Positions 35,006-45,080 of a stretch of 64,000 nt of DNA are shown piece by piece. How positions within the stretch are numbered: the first letter of the stretch is position 1; every line of letters starts with the position of its first letter. The notes under the pieces were generated by a model that worked only from the letters and a program-made list of their open reading frames with translations, was not told the origin of the DNA and searched no databases. Position numbers and translations under genes: made by a program. The stretch is from Microbacterium hibisci (lineage in GTDB: Bacteria; Actinomycetota; Actinomycetes; Actinomycetales; Microbacteriaceae), in contig NZ_JADIJC010000008.1 of assembly GCF_015278255.1 (NCBI RefSeq), positions 124,001-188,000 of the forward strand, given 5' to 3'.

Positions 35006-38000
35006 ATGGCGAAGATGTCATCGGCCCGGATCACGGCCGCCCTCACCGCGGCGGCAGTCGCGGTGGCCACCGTAGTGATCCCGCTCTCCCCCGCTACCGC
35101 CGCCGTGACCGACCCGGTCGTCGTGACCGTGAACGGCGCCGACGTCGCCGCGGCGGCGCAGAACCGGAACGGTCTGACGTTCAAGGGTTTCGGCGTGCTG
35201 TCGGCGAACTCGACGAGCGCACTGCTGCTGGACTACAAGGCGCAGCACCCCGACGAGTACTGGGAGCTCATCGAGACGCTCTTCGGCGGCGACCACCCGA
35301 TCATGAACACCGTCAAGATCGAGATGGGCAACGACCGCAACACCTCGACAGGCCCGAACCCTGCGACCATGCGCAGCCGCGACGAGTACCCGAACGTGCT
35401 CCGCGAGCCCGGCTTCCAGCTCGCCGCCGATGCCCAGCACGTGGCGCACGGCGACGTCCACGTGAGCATCCTCCGGTGGAACCGCCCCACCTGGGTCGCG
35501 AACGATGCCGACCAGTACATCTGGTTCAAGAACACGGTGCTGGCCGCCTATCGCGAGTTCGGCGTCATGGTCGACTCGATCAACCCCGACACCAACGAGA
35601 CCAGCAGCCCCAACCTCCAGCTCTACAAGAACTTCTCGGGCTGGCTGCGCACCGACACCAAGGGCTACGAGGGGGCGACTGCGGCCGACCCGAACAACGG
35701 GTTCGCCTCGGAGGAGGAGGGGAACCTCTACCGCGCGATCGAGACGGTCGCCGCCGACACCGTCGGCACGCCGCCGTTGAGCTTCGGCAACGCGATGACC
35801 TCGGCGACCGACCCGTCGCTGCGCGAGGCCGTCGACATCGTCGGCTTCCACTACTCCAGCGCCGACGACAGCGCCGGCAACATGAAGAAGATCGCAGAGC
35901 AGCTGGACCAGGAGGTCTGGAACTCCGAGGGCCAGTCGACGTTCTCGAGCTCGGCCGACCGCCCGAACAACAACGCGAGCGACGAGCAGGGCGGCTTCGG
36001 CACCCAGTTCGGCGGCACCAACAGCGCGCTGGAGATGGGCAACTGGGTCACCACCGGCTTCTCCGCCTCGCGTCGGACGCTCAACATCTTCCAGCCGGCC
36101 ATCGGCTCGTTCTACGACGGGTTCCAGTACTCCTCGAAGGAGCTCGTGAACGCGCGTGAGCCGTGGTCGGGCTGGCTGTACTACGACGGCGGCCTCTCGG
36201 TGATCGAGCAGTTCACACAGTTCGCGAAGCTGGGCTGGGAGAACGACGACAACACGGCGGGCATCTGGCGCGCCATCCCGCAGGCGTCCAAGAGCGAGCT
36301 CGGCACGGGGAACCCGCCCGGCGGTGCACGGGCCGGAGGCGCGTCGTACACGACGCTGGCGGCGCCCGACGCGTCGGACTTCTCGACCGTGATCATCAAC
36401 GACTCGAAGTTCACGAAGACCTACCGCGTCGTGGCGAACGGACTGAGCCTCGGCTCCGACCAGACCGCCGAGCTGTGGGAGACCCGCGCCGCCGACGAGG
36501 GCCAGGCGTACGACGCCAACTACCTGCAGCCGGTCGGCGAGCTCGCCCCGGCGGCGGACGGCGCGTACACCGTGACGGTGAAGCCGTGGTCGGCGCTCAC
36601 GCTCACGACGCTGGATCACGCCACCGCGGGCGCGGACGGCGAGCTCTCGGCCAAGGACGGCTACGGCAGCTCGCTGCCGACGTCGAAGGAGTACACCGAC
36701 GCCGACGGTGGCCGCGACGTGCTCGACACCGACGCGAGCGGTGCCGTCAACGGCGTCACCGACGACGCGCTCCTCTACGCCGACGACTTCGACTACGCCG
36801 AGCAGGGCCCGGTCAAGGGCTACGACCCCGCCACCGGCGAGCTCACCGAGGGCGAGTCGTTCCTCGAGAGCCGCGGCGCGCGGGCGAAGCCTGCGGGCAC
36901 GCCGGCCGTGCAGACCGAGGACTACGGCGCGACGCCGCGCTACACCAACGACACGAACGGCGCGTTCGAGTCGGTGGCGACGACGGATGCCGCGCACGAC
37001 CGCGTGCTCCGCCAGCAGGTCGGGCCGGGCATGGCGGGCGGCGCGTGGAACGGCGGCGACCCCAAGACGACGATCGGCGACGCGCGCTGGGCGAACTACA
37101 CCGTCTCGGCCGACGTGCTGTTCGAGGCGGCCGGGGCGCAGAACGCGACGATCGGCACGCGCGAGCAGGGCGGCACCGCGAACGGGCAGAACGTCTCGGC
37201 GGCCGAGCTGCGGATCGACCCGAACGGCGCGTGGACGTTCATGCGCTTCGGGGCGACGCTGTCGACGGGCACCGTCGCGGGCGACGCCGCCGTGGCCTTC
37301 AAGACCGGCGCGGGCGTCTGGAACAACGTCGCCGTGAAGGTGGCCGGGGCGGTCTACACCGCGTACGTGAACGGCGTGCAGATCGCGACGTACACGGATG
37401 CCGCACCCCAGGCGACCGGACGCATCCAGCTCGGCTCGAGCTTCAACTTCGTCGCGTTCGACAACCTGAAGGTCGAGCCGGTGCCGGGCTACACCCCGTA
37501 CTACGCCGCGATCATCGACGGCATGCACCAGACCAGCTGGGCCGACACCTCGGTGCCTGTGCTCGACTTCGATGCGAGCTGGAGCCACGTCAACGGCCAG
37601 GGCATGTTCGAGTGGCAGCGCACCGCCTCGAAGAGCACGGCCAAGGGCGCCGCGATGACCTACGCGTTCACCGGCACGGGCCTCGACATCATCGGCACCA
37701 ACTCCGGCGCGACGACGCTCGACGTGATCGTCGACGGCGTACAGGTGACCGCTGCAGCTCCCACCTTCAGCGCCGGCAGTGAGCGTACGACGTTCATCCT
37801 GCGCGGACTGGAGGACGCCGCGCACACCGTCGTCATCAAGACGGCGAACGACGCCTCGATCAACGTGGACGCCGTGGGCGTGGTCACCGCCACGGCCGAC
37901 TCTTCGAAGGTCGACACCGCCGCGCTGGCCGCAGCGCTGGACGCCGTCGACGGCCTGGAAGAGAGCGAGTACAGCGCCGAGACGTGGGCGGTGTTCGCCG

Positions 38001-40420
38001 CCGTGCGCGCGAACGCGCAGACCGCGGTGGACTCCCCGGAGCAGTACGGCCTGGACGCTGAGGGTGCGACGGCGCTGGCAGCCCGCCTGACGGCAGCCGC
38101 CGACGGCCTCACGCCCAAGGACGTCAGCCCGGACGTGCTGCCGCTCGGCGTCGTGACGATCGCGTCCAATGACCGCACGCTCCCGGCCAAGCTCTCGCTC
38201 GCGGGCACCGACGCGAAGGTCACGTGGAGCCTCTCGTCGGTGGCGAGCGCGAAGACCGTCGCCGAGCTCGGCACGTTCCTCGCCACCGGCCGCTCGACCG
38301 AGAAGCTGGCGTCGGGCGTGTACCAGCGGTTCAGTGCGACCGTGCTCGTGACGCCCGCCGACCTCGAGTACTTCATCGACTCGGGCGCCGCTGCCACGGT
38401 GGACGGATCGGTCTACGCCGGCGTGAAGGCATCCTTCCCGGATCTCCTCAACGACGGCGCCGACCAGAAGTGGGACGGCACGACCGCGGGCGAGACGTGG
38501 GGCTACTCCACCACGGCCACCACCATTGCGGCGGGGAGCCCGCAGGACTGGGGCTCGTCATATGTGGGCGCCGACTACAACAAGCCGATCACCTACCACC
38601 TGGCGCTGCCGGCCGGCTCGTACAACATCGTCGCCGTGCAGGCGCCGCGTGCGGGCCTCACGACCAACGTCTACTCGAAGGTGAAGGCGTCCGGCACGGA
38701 GACCACCAAGACGGCCGCCTCGACGGGAGCGGCGACCCCGGTCGCGCAGACGCTGACGCTCGACGCGGACGCGGTGGTCGACGTCGAGTTCGGCACGAAC
38801 GGCACGAGCGGCTACAACGCCCGCCTCGCGCTCGTCTACGTGCAGAGCCTGCCGCGCGACCTCGGGGTGCAGGGTGCGCTGGGCGTCGACGAGGAGCTGC
38901 CCGAGACCGTCGTGGTCGCCGGCGCGGAGCGCGCGGTGGAGTGGGATGCCGCCTCCGCCGCGCAGCCCCGCAGCGAGTACGCGAAGCTCACCGTGACCGG
39001 TCGCCTCGCCGACACCGATCAGGCCGTGGTCGCGGCCTTCGAGATCGTGCCGCCGGCGCTGGTGTACTACATCGACGCGGGGACGAACGGGGCTGCGTCG
39101 CCGCAGTACACGGCGGTCGCGCAGAGCGTCAGCCTGCGTAACGACAAGGTCGACCAGGTCTCGACCGCCGCCGACCAGTGGGGCTATGTCTCCGACGGCA
39201 TGAAGACGAAGGGCACGACCGACCTCAACGAGAAATACTCGACGGGCCTCTACCAGGACACGACGAAGCTCATCTACCGCCTGCCGCTGGACGCGGGCAC
39301 CTACTCGCTCACCGGAGGGTTTACGGAGTGGTGGAACGTCAACCGCTCGATGTACCACACCGTGTCGGTGGCCGGCACCGAGCTCGCCAAGGGCAGCATC
39401 CCGCTGTCGGGCTCGAACACGCCGCTCTCCGCCGCGCTGACGTTCACGCTGACGGCTCCGGCGACCGTGGACTACGTGGTGACGAACGAGGGCGCGGGGA
39501 GCGAGCGGCCCGTCATCTCGTGGCTGGCCGTGGCGGACCAGACGCTGCCGGCGGCACCGCAGAACGTCACGGCCGAGCGGTCGGGTGACACCTCGATCCT
39601 TGTGTCGTGGGATGCCCCAGCCCTCACCGGTCCGGGATTCGCGGGGTACCGCGTGTACGAGGCGGGCAGCAGCGAGCCGGTCTGCGAGACGAGCGGCACG
39701 ACGTGCACCGTGAAGGCGCTGGAGCTCGGCTCCACGCACTCGTTCGAGGTCGCGGGTGTGAACGCGCTCGGCGAGGGCGAGCGGTCCGCGGCGACGGCAT
39801 CCGTCACCCTCCCGGAGGTCCCCTCCGACGACGGCGCCAAGACGGCCCCCGCCAAGGCCGTGCTGTCGTCGAACGACGGATGGGACACCGGACTCAAGGA
39901 CGGCACGTTCCAGGTGACGATGAACCTGTGGTGGGGCGAGAACGGCTCGCTGTTCAAGCTCTACCGCGACGGCGAGCTGGTCGCGAAGGTGCCGCTCACG
40001 ATGATGACCCCGGGCGCGCAGCGCGCGGTGGTCGACATCGAGGGCCTGCCGAACGGCACGTACGTGTTCACCGGCGAGCTGCTGAACTCGAAGGGCACCA
40101 CCGCCACGCAGCCGCTCACCGTCAAGGTGACGGACGCGTCGCCCGGCAAGCCCGTGCTGTCGGCCGACAACAAGGACGGCGACGGCACCTACACGGTGAC
40201 GGCGAACCTGTGGTGGGGCACCAACGCCACCTCGTACCGGTTCTTCGAGAACGGCAGCGAGGTGGGAGCGGGCGACCTGACGGCCGCGACCCCCGACGCG
40301 CAGCGCGCGACGCTGCCGGTCAGCGGCAAGGCGAAGGGCACGTACACCTACACGGTCGAGTTCACGAATGCCGCCGGCAGCACCGTGAGCGCCCCGCTGA
40401 AGGTGACCGTGTCGAAGTAG
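35006..40420 (+). CDS. Secreted multidomain glycosidase, GH59/GH30-like (galactosylceramidase-type)
   Basis: This 1,804-residue protein starts at ATG 35006 (GAGGAA upstream) with a signal peptide ending at ATAA. The N-terminal ~540 residues are a clan-A barrel whose opening (FKGFGVLS to VKIEMGNDRNTSTGP) resembles GH59 galactocerebrosidases. Acid/base Glu198 (DTNETSS) and nucleophile Glu308 (WNSEGQS) fit retaining enzymes. Then come a lectin-like beta-sandwich, Ig-like and FIVAR (about 966-1038) domains, two related ~230-residue modules each opening with YFIDSG/YYIDAG, a fibronectin III domain (about 1514-1602) and two C-terminal repeats with NLWWGENGS/NLWWGTNAT. No LPXTG anchor is visible. 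It likely releases galactose-type sugars from large glycans. Confidence 0.75.
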   Translation: MAKMSSARITAALTAAAVAVATVVIPLSPATAAVTDPVVVTVNGADVAAAAQNRNGLTFKGFGVLSANSTSALLLDYKAQHPDEYWELIETLFGGDHPIMNTVKIEMGNDRNTSTGPNPATMRSRDEYPNVLREPGFQLAADAQHVAHGDVHVSILRWNRPTWVANDADQYIWFKNTVLAAYREFGVMVDSINPDTNETSSPNLQLYKNFSGWLRTDTKGYEGATAADPNNGFASEEEGNLYRAIETVAADTVGTPPLSFGNAMTSATDPSLREAVDIVGFHYSSADDSAGNMKKIAEQLDQEVWNSEGQSTFSSSADRPNNNASDEQGGFGTQFGGTNSALEMGNWVTTGFSASRRTLNIFQPAIGSFYDGFQYSSKELVNAREPWSGWLYYDGGLSVIEQFTQFAKLGWENDDNTAGIWRAIPQASKSELGTGNPPGGARAGGASYTTLAAPDASDFSTVIINDSKFTKTYRVVANGLSLGSDQTAELWETRAADEGQAYDANYLQPVGELAPAADGAYTVTVKPWSALTLTTLDHATAGADGELSAKDGYGSSLPTSKEYTDADGGRDVLDTDASGAVNGVTDDALLYADDFDYAEQGPVKGYDPATGELTEGESFLESRGARAKPAGTPAVQTEDYGATPRYTNDTNGAFESVATTDAAHDRVLRQQVGPGMAGGAWNGGDPKTTIGDARWANYTVSADVLFEAAGAQNATIGTREQGGTANGQNVSAAELRIDPNGAWTFMRFGATLSTGTVAGDAAVAFKTGAGVWNNVAVKVAGAVYTAYVNGVQIATYTDAAPQATGRIQLGSSFNFVAFDNLKVEPVPGYTPYYAAIIDGMHQTSWADTSVPVLDFDASWSHVNGQGMFEWQRTASKSTAKGAAMTYAFTGTGLDIIGTNSGATTLDVIVDGVQVTAAAPTFSAGSERTTFILRGLEDAAHTVVIKTANDASINVDAVGVVTATADSSKVDTAALAAALDAVDGLEESEYSAETWAVFAAVRANAQTAVDSPEQYGLDAEGATALAARLTAAADGLTPKDVSPDVLPLGVVTIASNDRTLPAKLSLAGTDAKVTWSLSSVASAKTVAELGTFLATGRSTEKLASGVYQRFSATVLVTPADLEYFIDSGAAATVDGSVYAGVKASFPDLLNDGADQKWDGTTAGETWGYSTTATTIAAGSPQDWGSSYVGADYNKPITYHLALPAGSYNIVAVQAPRAGLTTNVYSKVKASGTETTKTAASTGAATPVAQTLTLDADAVVDVEFGTNGTSGYNARLALVYVQSLPRDLGVQGALGVDEELPETVVVAGAERAVEWDAASAAQPRSEYAKLTVTGRLADTDQAVVAAFEIVPPALVYYIDAGTNGAASPQYTAVAQSVSLRNDKVDQVSTAADQWGYVSDGMKTKGTTDLNEKYSTGLYQDTTKLIYRLPLDAGTYSLTGGFTEWWNVNRSMYHTVSVAGTELAKGSIPLSGSNTPLSAALTFTLTAPATVDYVVTNEGAGSERPVISWLAVADQTLPAAPQNVTAERSGDTSILVSWDAPALTGPGFAGYRVYEAGSSEPVCETSGTTCTVKALELGSTHSFEVAGVNALGEGERSAATASVTLPEVPSDDGAKTAPAKAVLSSNDGWDTGLKDGTFQVTMNLWWGENGSLFKLYRDGELVAKVPLTMMTPGAQRAVVDIEGLPNGTYVFTGELLNSKGTTATQPLTVKVTDASPGKPVLSADNKDGDGTYTVTANLWWGTNATSYRFFENGSEVGAGDLTAATPDAQRATLPVSGKAKGTYTYTVEFTNAAGSTVSAPLKVTVSK

Positions 40421-40426
40421 GCGGAA

Positions 40427-40705
40427 GGACGAAACGCCTCGGGCTCCGGTTCTGCGCCGGGTCCGGGGCGTTTCGTCTCGCTCGTTCCTCGCTCGCTCAA
40501 CGGCCGGGACGCGGTGCCACCGGTCGTTGAGCGGAGGGCGCTCTGGCGCCCGCAGACGAAACGCCTCGGGGCTTCGGTTCTCCGCCGGGTTCGGGGCGTT
40601 TCGTCTCGCTCGTTCCTCGCTCGCTCAACGGCCGGGGACCCGTCGAGTGCCGGTCGTTGAGCGGAGGGCGCTCTGGCGCCCGCAGACGAAACGCCTCGGG
40701 GCTTC
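40427..40705. repeat. Array 2 of the ~128-bp palindromic repeat
   Basis: A 3' partial unit begins 7 nt after the glycosidase stop. Two full units follow, starting at 40469 and 40597, with the same arms as array 1. The array occupies most of the 368-bp gap before the dehydratase gene. Arrays 1 and 2 are in the same orientation and bracket the regulator-glycosidase module. Confidence 0.9.
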
Positions 40706-40788
40706 TGTCGGCGCGGGGACCCGGGGCGGCGGGATTGGGGGAGGATGGCGGAGAGCCCGGCGCCGCGGCCGGGACGGAGGAGTCGACG

Positions 40789-42501
40789 GTGACGCTGCGC
40801 AGTTCGCATTGGTATGCGGGGGATGACCGGAACGCGTACATCCACCGGGCGTGGATGCGGCGCGGGGCGCCGGATTCGGCGTTCACGGGTCGCCCGCAGA
40901 TCGCGATCGCGAACACCGCGTCAGACCTCACGCCCTGCAACGCGCACCTGACAGAGGTCGCGCAGTCGGTGAAGAACGGCATCTACGAGGCCGGCGGCAT
41001 CCCGCTGGAGCTGCCGGTGGTGTCGCTCGGCGAGACGAACGTGCGGCCGACGGCGATGCTGTGGCGCAACATGGCGGCGATGGCCACCGAGGAGATGCTC
41101 CGGGCCAACCCGATCGACGGGGTGGTGCTGCTGGGTGGCTGCGACAAGACGATCCCGTCGCTGCTGATGGCCGCGGCATCCGTCGATCTGCCCGCCGTCG
41201 TCGTACCGGGCGGGCCGATGCTGACCGGCCACTTCCGCAACGAGGCGCTGGGCTGCGGCACGGATGTGTGGCGACTGTCCGAGGAGGTGCGCGCCGGCAC
41301 GCTGAGCGAGGCGATGTTCCTCAAGTCCGAGTCGTCCATGATCCGCTCCAAGGGCCACTGCAACACGATGGGCACGGCGTCGACGATGGCGCTCGTGGCC
41401 GAAGCGCTCGGAGTGGTGGTGCCCGGCGTCGCGGGTACGCCCGCACCGGACGCGCGGCTGCTCGAGGCGGCGCACCTGACCGGCGCGCTCGCCGTGGCGC
41501 TCGTAGCGGAGGACCGGCGCCCGTCGTCGTTCCTGACCAAGGGCAGCTTCCACAACGCGATCGTCGCGCTCGCCGCGATCGGCGGGTCCACGAATGCCGT
41601 GGTGCACCTGCTCGCCATCGCGGGGCGGCTGGGCATCGACCTCACGATCGACGACTTCGACCGGATCGGCGCCGACGTGCCGCTGCTGGTGAACCTGCAG
41701 CCCGCCGGCCGGTACCTGATGGACGACCTGTTCCGAGCGGGCGGGTTCCTGGCCGTGATGCGCGAGGTGCGCGACCTGCTCGACCCGACGGCGCTCACGA
41801 TCACGGGCCGGCCGTTCGTGGAGTACCTCGACGACGCCCGCATCTGGGACGCCGACGTCATCACCCCGCGGAGCACGCCGCTGCAGCCGCACGCCGGCAT
41901 CTCGGTGCTGCGCGGCTCGCTCGCCCCCGGCGGCGCCCTGATCAAGCCGGCGGCAGCCTCGCCGCATCTGCTGAAGCACCGGGGCCGGGCGGTGGTGTTC
42001 GACTCGATCGAGGACTTCCACGCCCGCGTCGACGACCCCGACCTCGACATCGACGAGAACTCGGTCATGGTGCTGCGCGGCTGCGGGCCGAAGGGCTACC
42101 CGGGCATGCCCGAGGTGTCGAACATGCCACTTCCGACCAAGCTGCTCGAGAAGGGGGTGCGCGACATGGTGCGCATCTGCGACGGCCGCATGTCGGGCAC
42201 CGCGTACGGCACGGTCGTGCTGCACGTCACCCCCGAGGCCGCCGCCGGTGGCCCGCTCGCCCTCGTGCAGACGGGCGACTGGATCAGTCTCGACGTCCGC
42301 GCCGGCCGCCTTGACCTCGACGTGCCCGCGGAAGAGCTGGCGGAACGGATGCCGAACCCTGCCACCGTCGACGGGTACGCGAATCCTCGCCGCGGGTGGG
42401 AGCGTCTGTACGTCGACCACGTGCTGCAGGCCGACAAGGGCGCCGACCTCGACTTCCTGGTCGGCTCATCCGGATCGGAGGTCTCCCGTGAGTCCCATTG
42501 A
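40789..42501 (+). CDS. IlvD/Edd family dehydratase (sugar-acid or dihydroxyacid)
   Basis: This 570-residue protein starts at GTG 40789 behind ACGGAGGAG. It has the Fe-S cysteines Cys50 (DLTPCN), Cys118 (GGCDKTIPS) and Cys191 (GHCNTMGTAST), and the C-terminal CDGRMSGTAYGTVVLHVTPE. The family splits into branched-chain dihydroxyacid dehydratases and aldonate (arabonate, xylonate, fuconate) dehydratases. The neighbouring glycosidase and lactonase remnant favour a sugar acid. The stop overlaps the lactonase remnant's start. Confidence 0.87.
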   Translation: MTLRSSHWYAGDDRNAYIHRAWMRRGAPDSAFTGRPQIAIANTASDLTPCNAHLTEVAQSVKNGIYEAGGIPLELPVVSLGETNVRPTAMLWRNMAAMATEEMLRANPIDGVVLLGGCDKTIPSLLMAAASVDLPAVVVPGGPMLTGHFRNEALGCGTDVWRLSEEVRAGTLSEAMFLKSESSMIRSKGHCNTMGTASTMALVAEALGVVVPGVAGTPAPDARLLEAAHLTGALAVALVAEDRRPSSFLTKGSFHNAIVALAAIGGSTNAVVHLLAIAGRLGIDLTIDDFDRIGADVPLLVNLQPAGRYLMDDLFRAGGFLAVMREVRDLLDPTALTITGRPFVEYLDDARIWDADVITPRSTPLQPHAGISVLRGSLAPGGALIKPAAASPHLLKHRGRAVVFDSIEDFHARVDDPDLDIDENSVMVLRGCGPKGYPGMPEVSNMPLPTKLLEKGVRDMVRICDGRMSGTAYGTVVLHVTPEAAAGGPLALVQTGDWISLDVRAGRLDLDVPAEELAERMPNPATVDGYANPRRGWERLYVDHVLQADKGADLDFLVGSSGSEVSRESH

Positions 42502-42673
42502 CCCGCGGACCGGCTACGCCGACATCCCGTCGCTCGGAACGGCGCAGTTCGCCACCGACACCGCGCACCACCTCGGCGAAGGCCCGGCGGGGGATCCGGC
42601 ACGCGAGCGGCGGCTGTTCGCCTTTCGGCCGGGGGTCCGCGGCATCCGCTCCGCCCTCTGGGCCGGTCGGTGA
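42488..42673 (+). pseudogene. Truncated SMP-30/gluconolactonase-like remnant
   Basis: From GTG 42488, overlapping the dehydratase end, 61 codons are open. The segment HHLGEGPAGDPARERRLFAF matches the N-terminal motif of SMP-30 family sugar lactonases (typically LGEGPVWDPxxxRLLWVD). After this the frame runs into unrelated residues and stops; the propeller is missing. It looks like the 5' stub of a lactonase gene once coupled to the dehydratase. Confidence 0.6.
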
Positions 42674-42739
42674 GCGCCGGCCCTGATCAGGCCGAGAAGC
42701 TTCCGACCGGCGACAGGACCCTGACCGGGTGAACCCGGG

Positions 42740-43585
42740 TCAGCCGTTCGTTCGGGGGCTCGCGCTCGGCTCGATCGTGCGTGCGGGGTCGGCGACCTTG
42801 CCGCGGATGAAGAACAGCAGCACGATGCCCGCGAGGATGACGAGGATATTGCCCTGGGCGGCGATCGTCGTCAGCGCGCCGTCGGCGGGGTACAGGGTCT
42901 GCAGGAAGATCGACGGGTCGGTCGAGGCGTGCAGCAGGATCGGCCAGATGAGGCTGCCGGTCACCCGCAGCGACAGATACATCAGGATGCCGAAGGCGAA
43001 GGTGTACACCAGCTGGAACGCCGTCGCGAACGGCGACTGCCCCGACAGCAGGTTGCCGGCGTGCAGCACGGCGAACAAGGCCGCTGACACCGCGGCGACC
43101 GTGATCTCGCGATACCCGCCCTTGCGCATCAGGTTCACCACGAAGCCGCGGGTGAGCACTTCTTCGGCGAAGCCGACGCACAGGCCGCCGACGAGCCAGG
43201 CGAGGACGATGCCCGCGCCCGCCGCGCCGTAGTCGACGGTGGCGAACCGCAGCACGTTGGACAGCAGGACGACCCCGACGGCGATCCACATCCAGCCGCG
43301 GCCGCCGATGGGCTGCCGCCCGAACAGCTCGCGCAGCCAGCCGACCGACCACGCGAACAGCAGGAGGATGAACCCGCCGAGGGCGACCGGGAGGACGGTG
43401 CCGAACCAGACGAGCGCGGCGGGGTCGTCGGTCGACGTGTACAGCGGGATGAAGGCGAGCGAGCCGAGCTGGTACAGCGCGTAGTACGCGACCACCAGGA
43501 GGAGCGAGCGCCACCAGCCGCCGCGATTCCAGAATCGCTGCCACCCGTTGGCGCCCGGCGTGGATGGCGTCATCTCGGCGTGCAT
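42740..43585 (-). CDS. CPBP family intramembrane metalloprotease
   Basis: This 281-residue membrane protein starts at ATG 43585 (AGGGGA upstream). About eight hydrophobic segments are visible with the CPBP/Rce1 motifs AEEVLTRGFVVNLM (EExxxR), FAVLHAG and ILLHASTD, whose Glu and His residues form the metal site. Bacterial members act in bacteriocin immunity or membrane protein processing; the target is unknown. Confidence 0.87.
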   Translation of the reverse strand: MHAEMTPSTPGANGWQRFWNRGGWWRSLLLVVAYYALYQLGSLAFIPLYTSTDDPAALVWFGTVLPVALGGFILLLFAWSVGWLRELFGRQPIGGRGWMWIAVGVVLLSNVLRFATVDYGAAGAGIVLAWLVGGLCVGFAEEVLTRGFVVNLMRKGGYREITVAAVSAALFAVLHAGNLLSGQSPFATAFQLVYTFAFGILMYLSLRVTGSLIWPILLHASTDPSIFLQTLYPADGALTTIAAQGNILVILAGIVLLFFIRGKVADPARTIEPSASPRTNG

Positions 43586-43667
43586 GGAGTCCCCTGTTCG
43601 TGCGGCGAGCGGAGCACTCACCCTAGCGGTAGGCGATGGCGACCTTCCGTCCCCCACGCCGATCCGC

Positions 43668-45080
43668 TCAGCCGGTGGCCGCGCCGAGCACGTCGCCGAG
43701 GATGCGTGCCGCCTCGGGGAACCGCCGTGGATCCTCGCTCGAGTAGTTCAGACGCACGAACGGGCCCGACGGCTCGGCGGGGAACCATTCGGCGCCGTCG
43801 GCGATGATGAGCCCGCGCGCCTCGGTCTCGCGCACGGTCGATGCCGCGTCGACGCCGTCGGGAAGCCGCGCCCACAGGTTGAGGCCGCCGGCGGGCGTCG
43901 ACTCGATGTGCGCGGTGGGCGCATGCTCCCGCATGCTGTCGAGGAGCAGATCGCGGCGGTCGCGAAGCTGTTGGCGGAGCGAGCGCAGGTGGGTGCGCCA
44001 CGACGATTGGGTGATGACGTCGAGCGCGGCGGCCTGCAGGAGCCCGCTGACGTACATGGATTCCGCGGCGCGGTCGGTGAGGATGCGTTCTCGTGCCGGG
44101 CCGCGGGCGACGACGGCGGCGACCCGCAGCGCGGGGGACACGCTCTTGGTGAGGGACCGCAGGTAGATGACGTGCCCGTCGTCGTCGTGCGCGGCGATCG
44201 GGTGCGCGTCGCGGTCGATGGCGAGGTCGTGTGCCCAGTCGTCCTCGATGAGGAAGGCGCCGCGGCGCCGGACGATGTCGAGGATCGCGTCGGACGTGCT
44301 CGTCGGCCATTGGGCGCCGGTCGGGTTGGCGAAGTTGGGCTGTGCGTAGAACGCGCGCGCCCCGCTGCGCTGGAGCGCACGGTCGACTTCGTCGGGATCG
44401 GGTCCCTCGGGGCCGGAGGGCACCGGCACGAGCACGACGCCGGCCTGCTCGGCGGCGAGCATCGCTCCCCAGTACGTCGGCGATTCGATGAGGAGCGGCT
44501 CGCCAGGCCCGACGACCGCGCGGAAGATCGACGACAGTCCGCTCTGGCTGCCCGAGATGATCAGCACGTCCCGTGCGGCGGGAGGAGTGATCCCTGCGGG
44601 GGCGGCCGCGGCGAGCTCCTGCGCGAACCACTCCTGCAACTGCGGCATCCCGGTCACCGGCGAACGGGTGATCGCGGCACTCGAACGCGCCGCGCGGGCG
44701 ATGGCGGTGCGGACTGCGCGTTCGGGAAGGAGATCGGATGCCGGATACCCCGAGTGCATGCTGATGGCATCGGGCGCGACCGACCGCTGTGTGGACGACA
44801 GCATCGACACGCGGGCCTGCGGCGTGCCGAGCGCCGCTGTCTGCCAGCCGTAGTCGGCGGGTCGGGCCGCCCGGACCGCGCGCACGAAGGTGCCGACCCC
44901 CGGCCGGCTCTCGATGAGACCAGCGGCGATGAGGCGGCGCATCGCCTTCTGGACCGTGACCGGGCTCGCCTCGTACTCGGCGACGAGGGTACGGCTCGAC
45001 GGCAGCTGCGCGCCGGGCGCCGCCCCCTCGATCCACCTGCGGAGCGCGGTGGCGATGCGCTCAGTGCTATCCTGATCCAT
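43668..45080 (-). CDS. MocR-type regulator (GntR winged helix + aminotransferase domain)
   Basis: This 470-residue protein starts at ATG 45080. Residues 1-70 form a GntR winged helix (QLPSSRTLVAEYEASPVTVQKAMRRL) and the rest a class-I aminotransferase fold with the PLP lysine in YLRSLTKSVSPALRVA. MocR proteins use PLP to sense amines or amino compounds. It is divergent from an EamA transporter plus paiB pair, and its start codon overlaps that of the transporter. Confidence 0.92.
   Translation of the reverse strand: MDQDSTERIATALRRWIEGAAPGAQLPSSRTLVAEYEASPVTVQKAMRRLIAAGLIESRPGVGTFVRAVRAARPADYGWQTAALGTPQARVSMLSSTQRSVAPDAISMHSGYPASDLLPERAVRTAIARAARSSAAITRSPVTGMPQLQEWFAQELAAAAPAGITPPAARDVLIISGSQSGLSSIFRAVVGPGEPLLIESPTYWGAMLAAEQAGVVLVPVPSGPEGPDPDEVDRALQRSGARAFYAQPNFANPTGAQWPTSTSDAILDIVRRRGAFLIEDDWAHDLAIDRDAHPIAAHDDDGHVIYLRSLTKSVSPALRVAAVVARGPARERILTDRAAESMYVSGLLQAAALDVITQSSWRTHLRSLRQQLRDRRDLLLDSMREHAPTAHIESTPAGGLNLWARLPDGVDAASTVRETEARGLIIADGAEWFPAEPSGPFVRLNYSSEDPRRFPEAARILGDVLGAATG

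Noticed and set aside
40427..40705. Repeat array 2 as attachment sites of an integrated element
   Set aside because: No integrase, tRNA or phage gene lies between the arrays; the repeats are palindromic units rather than att-like short identities.
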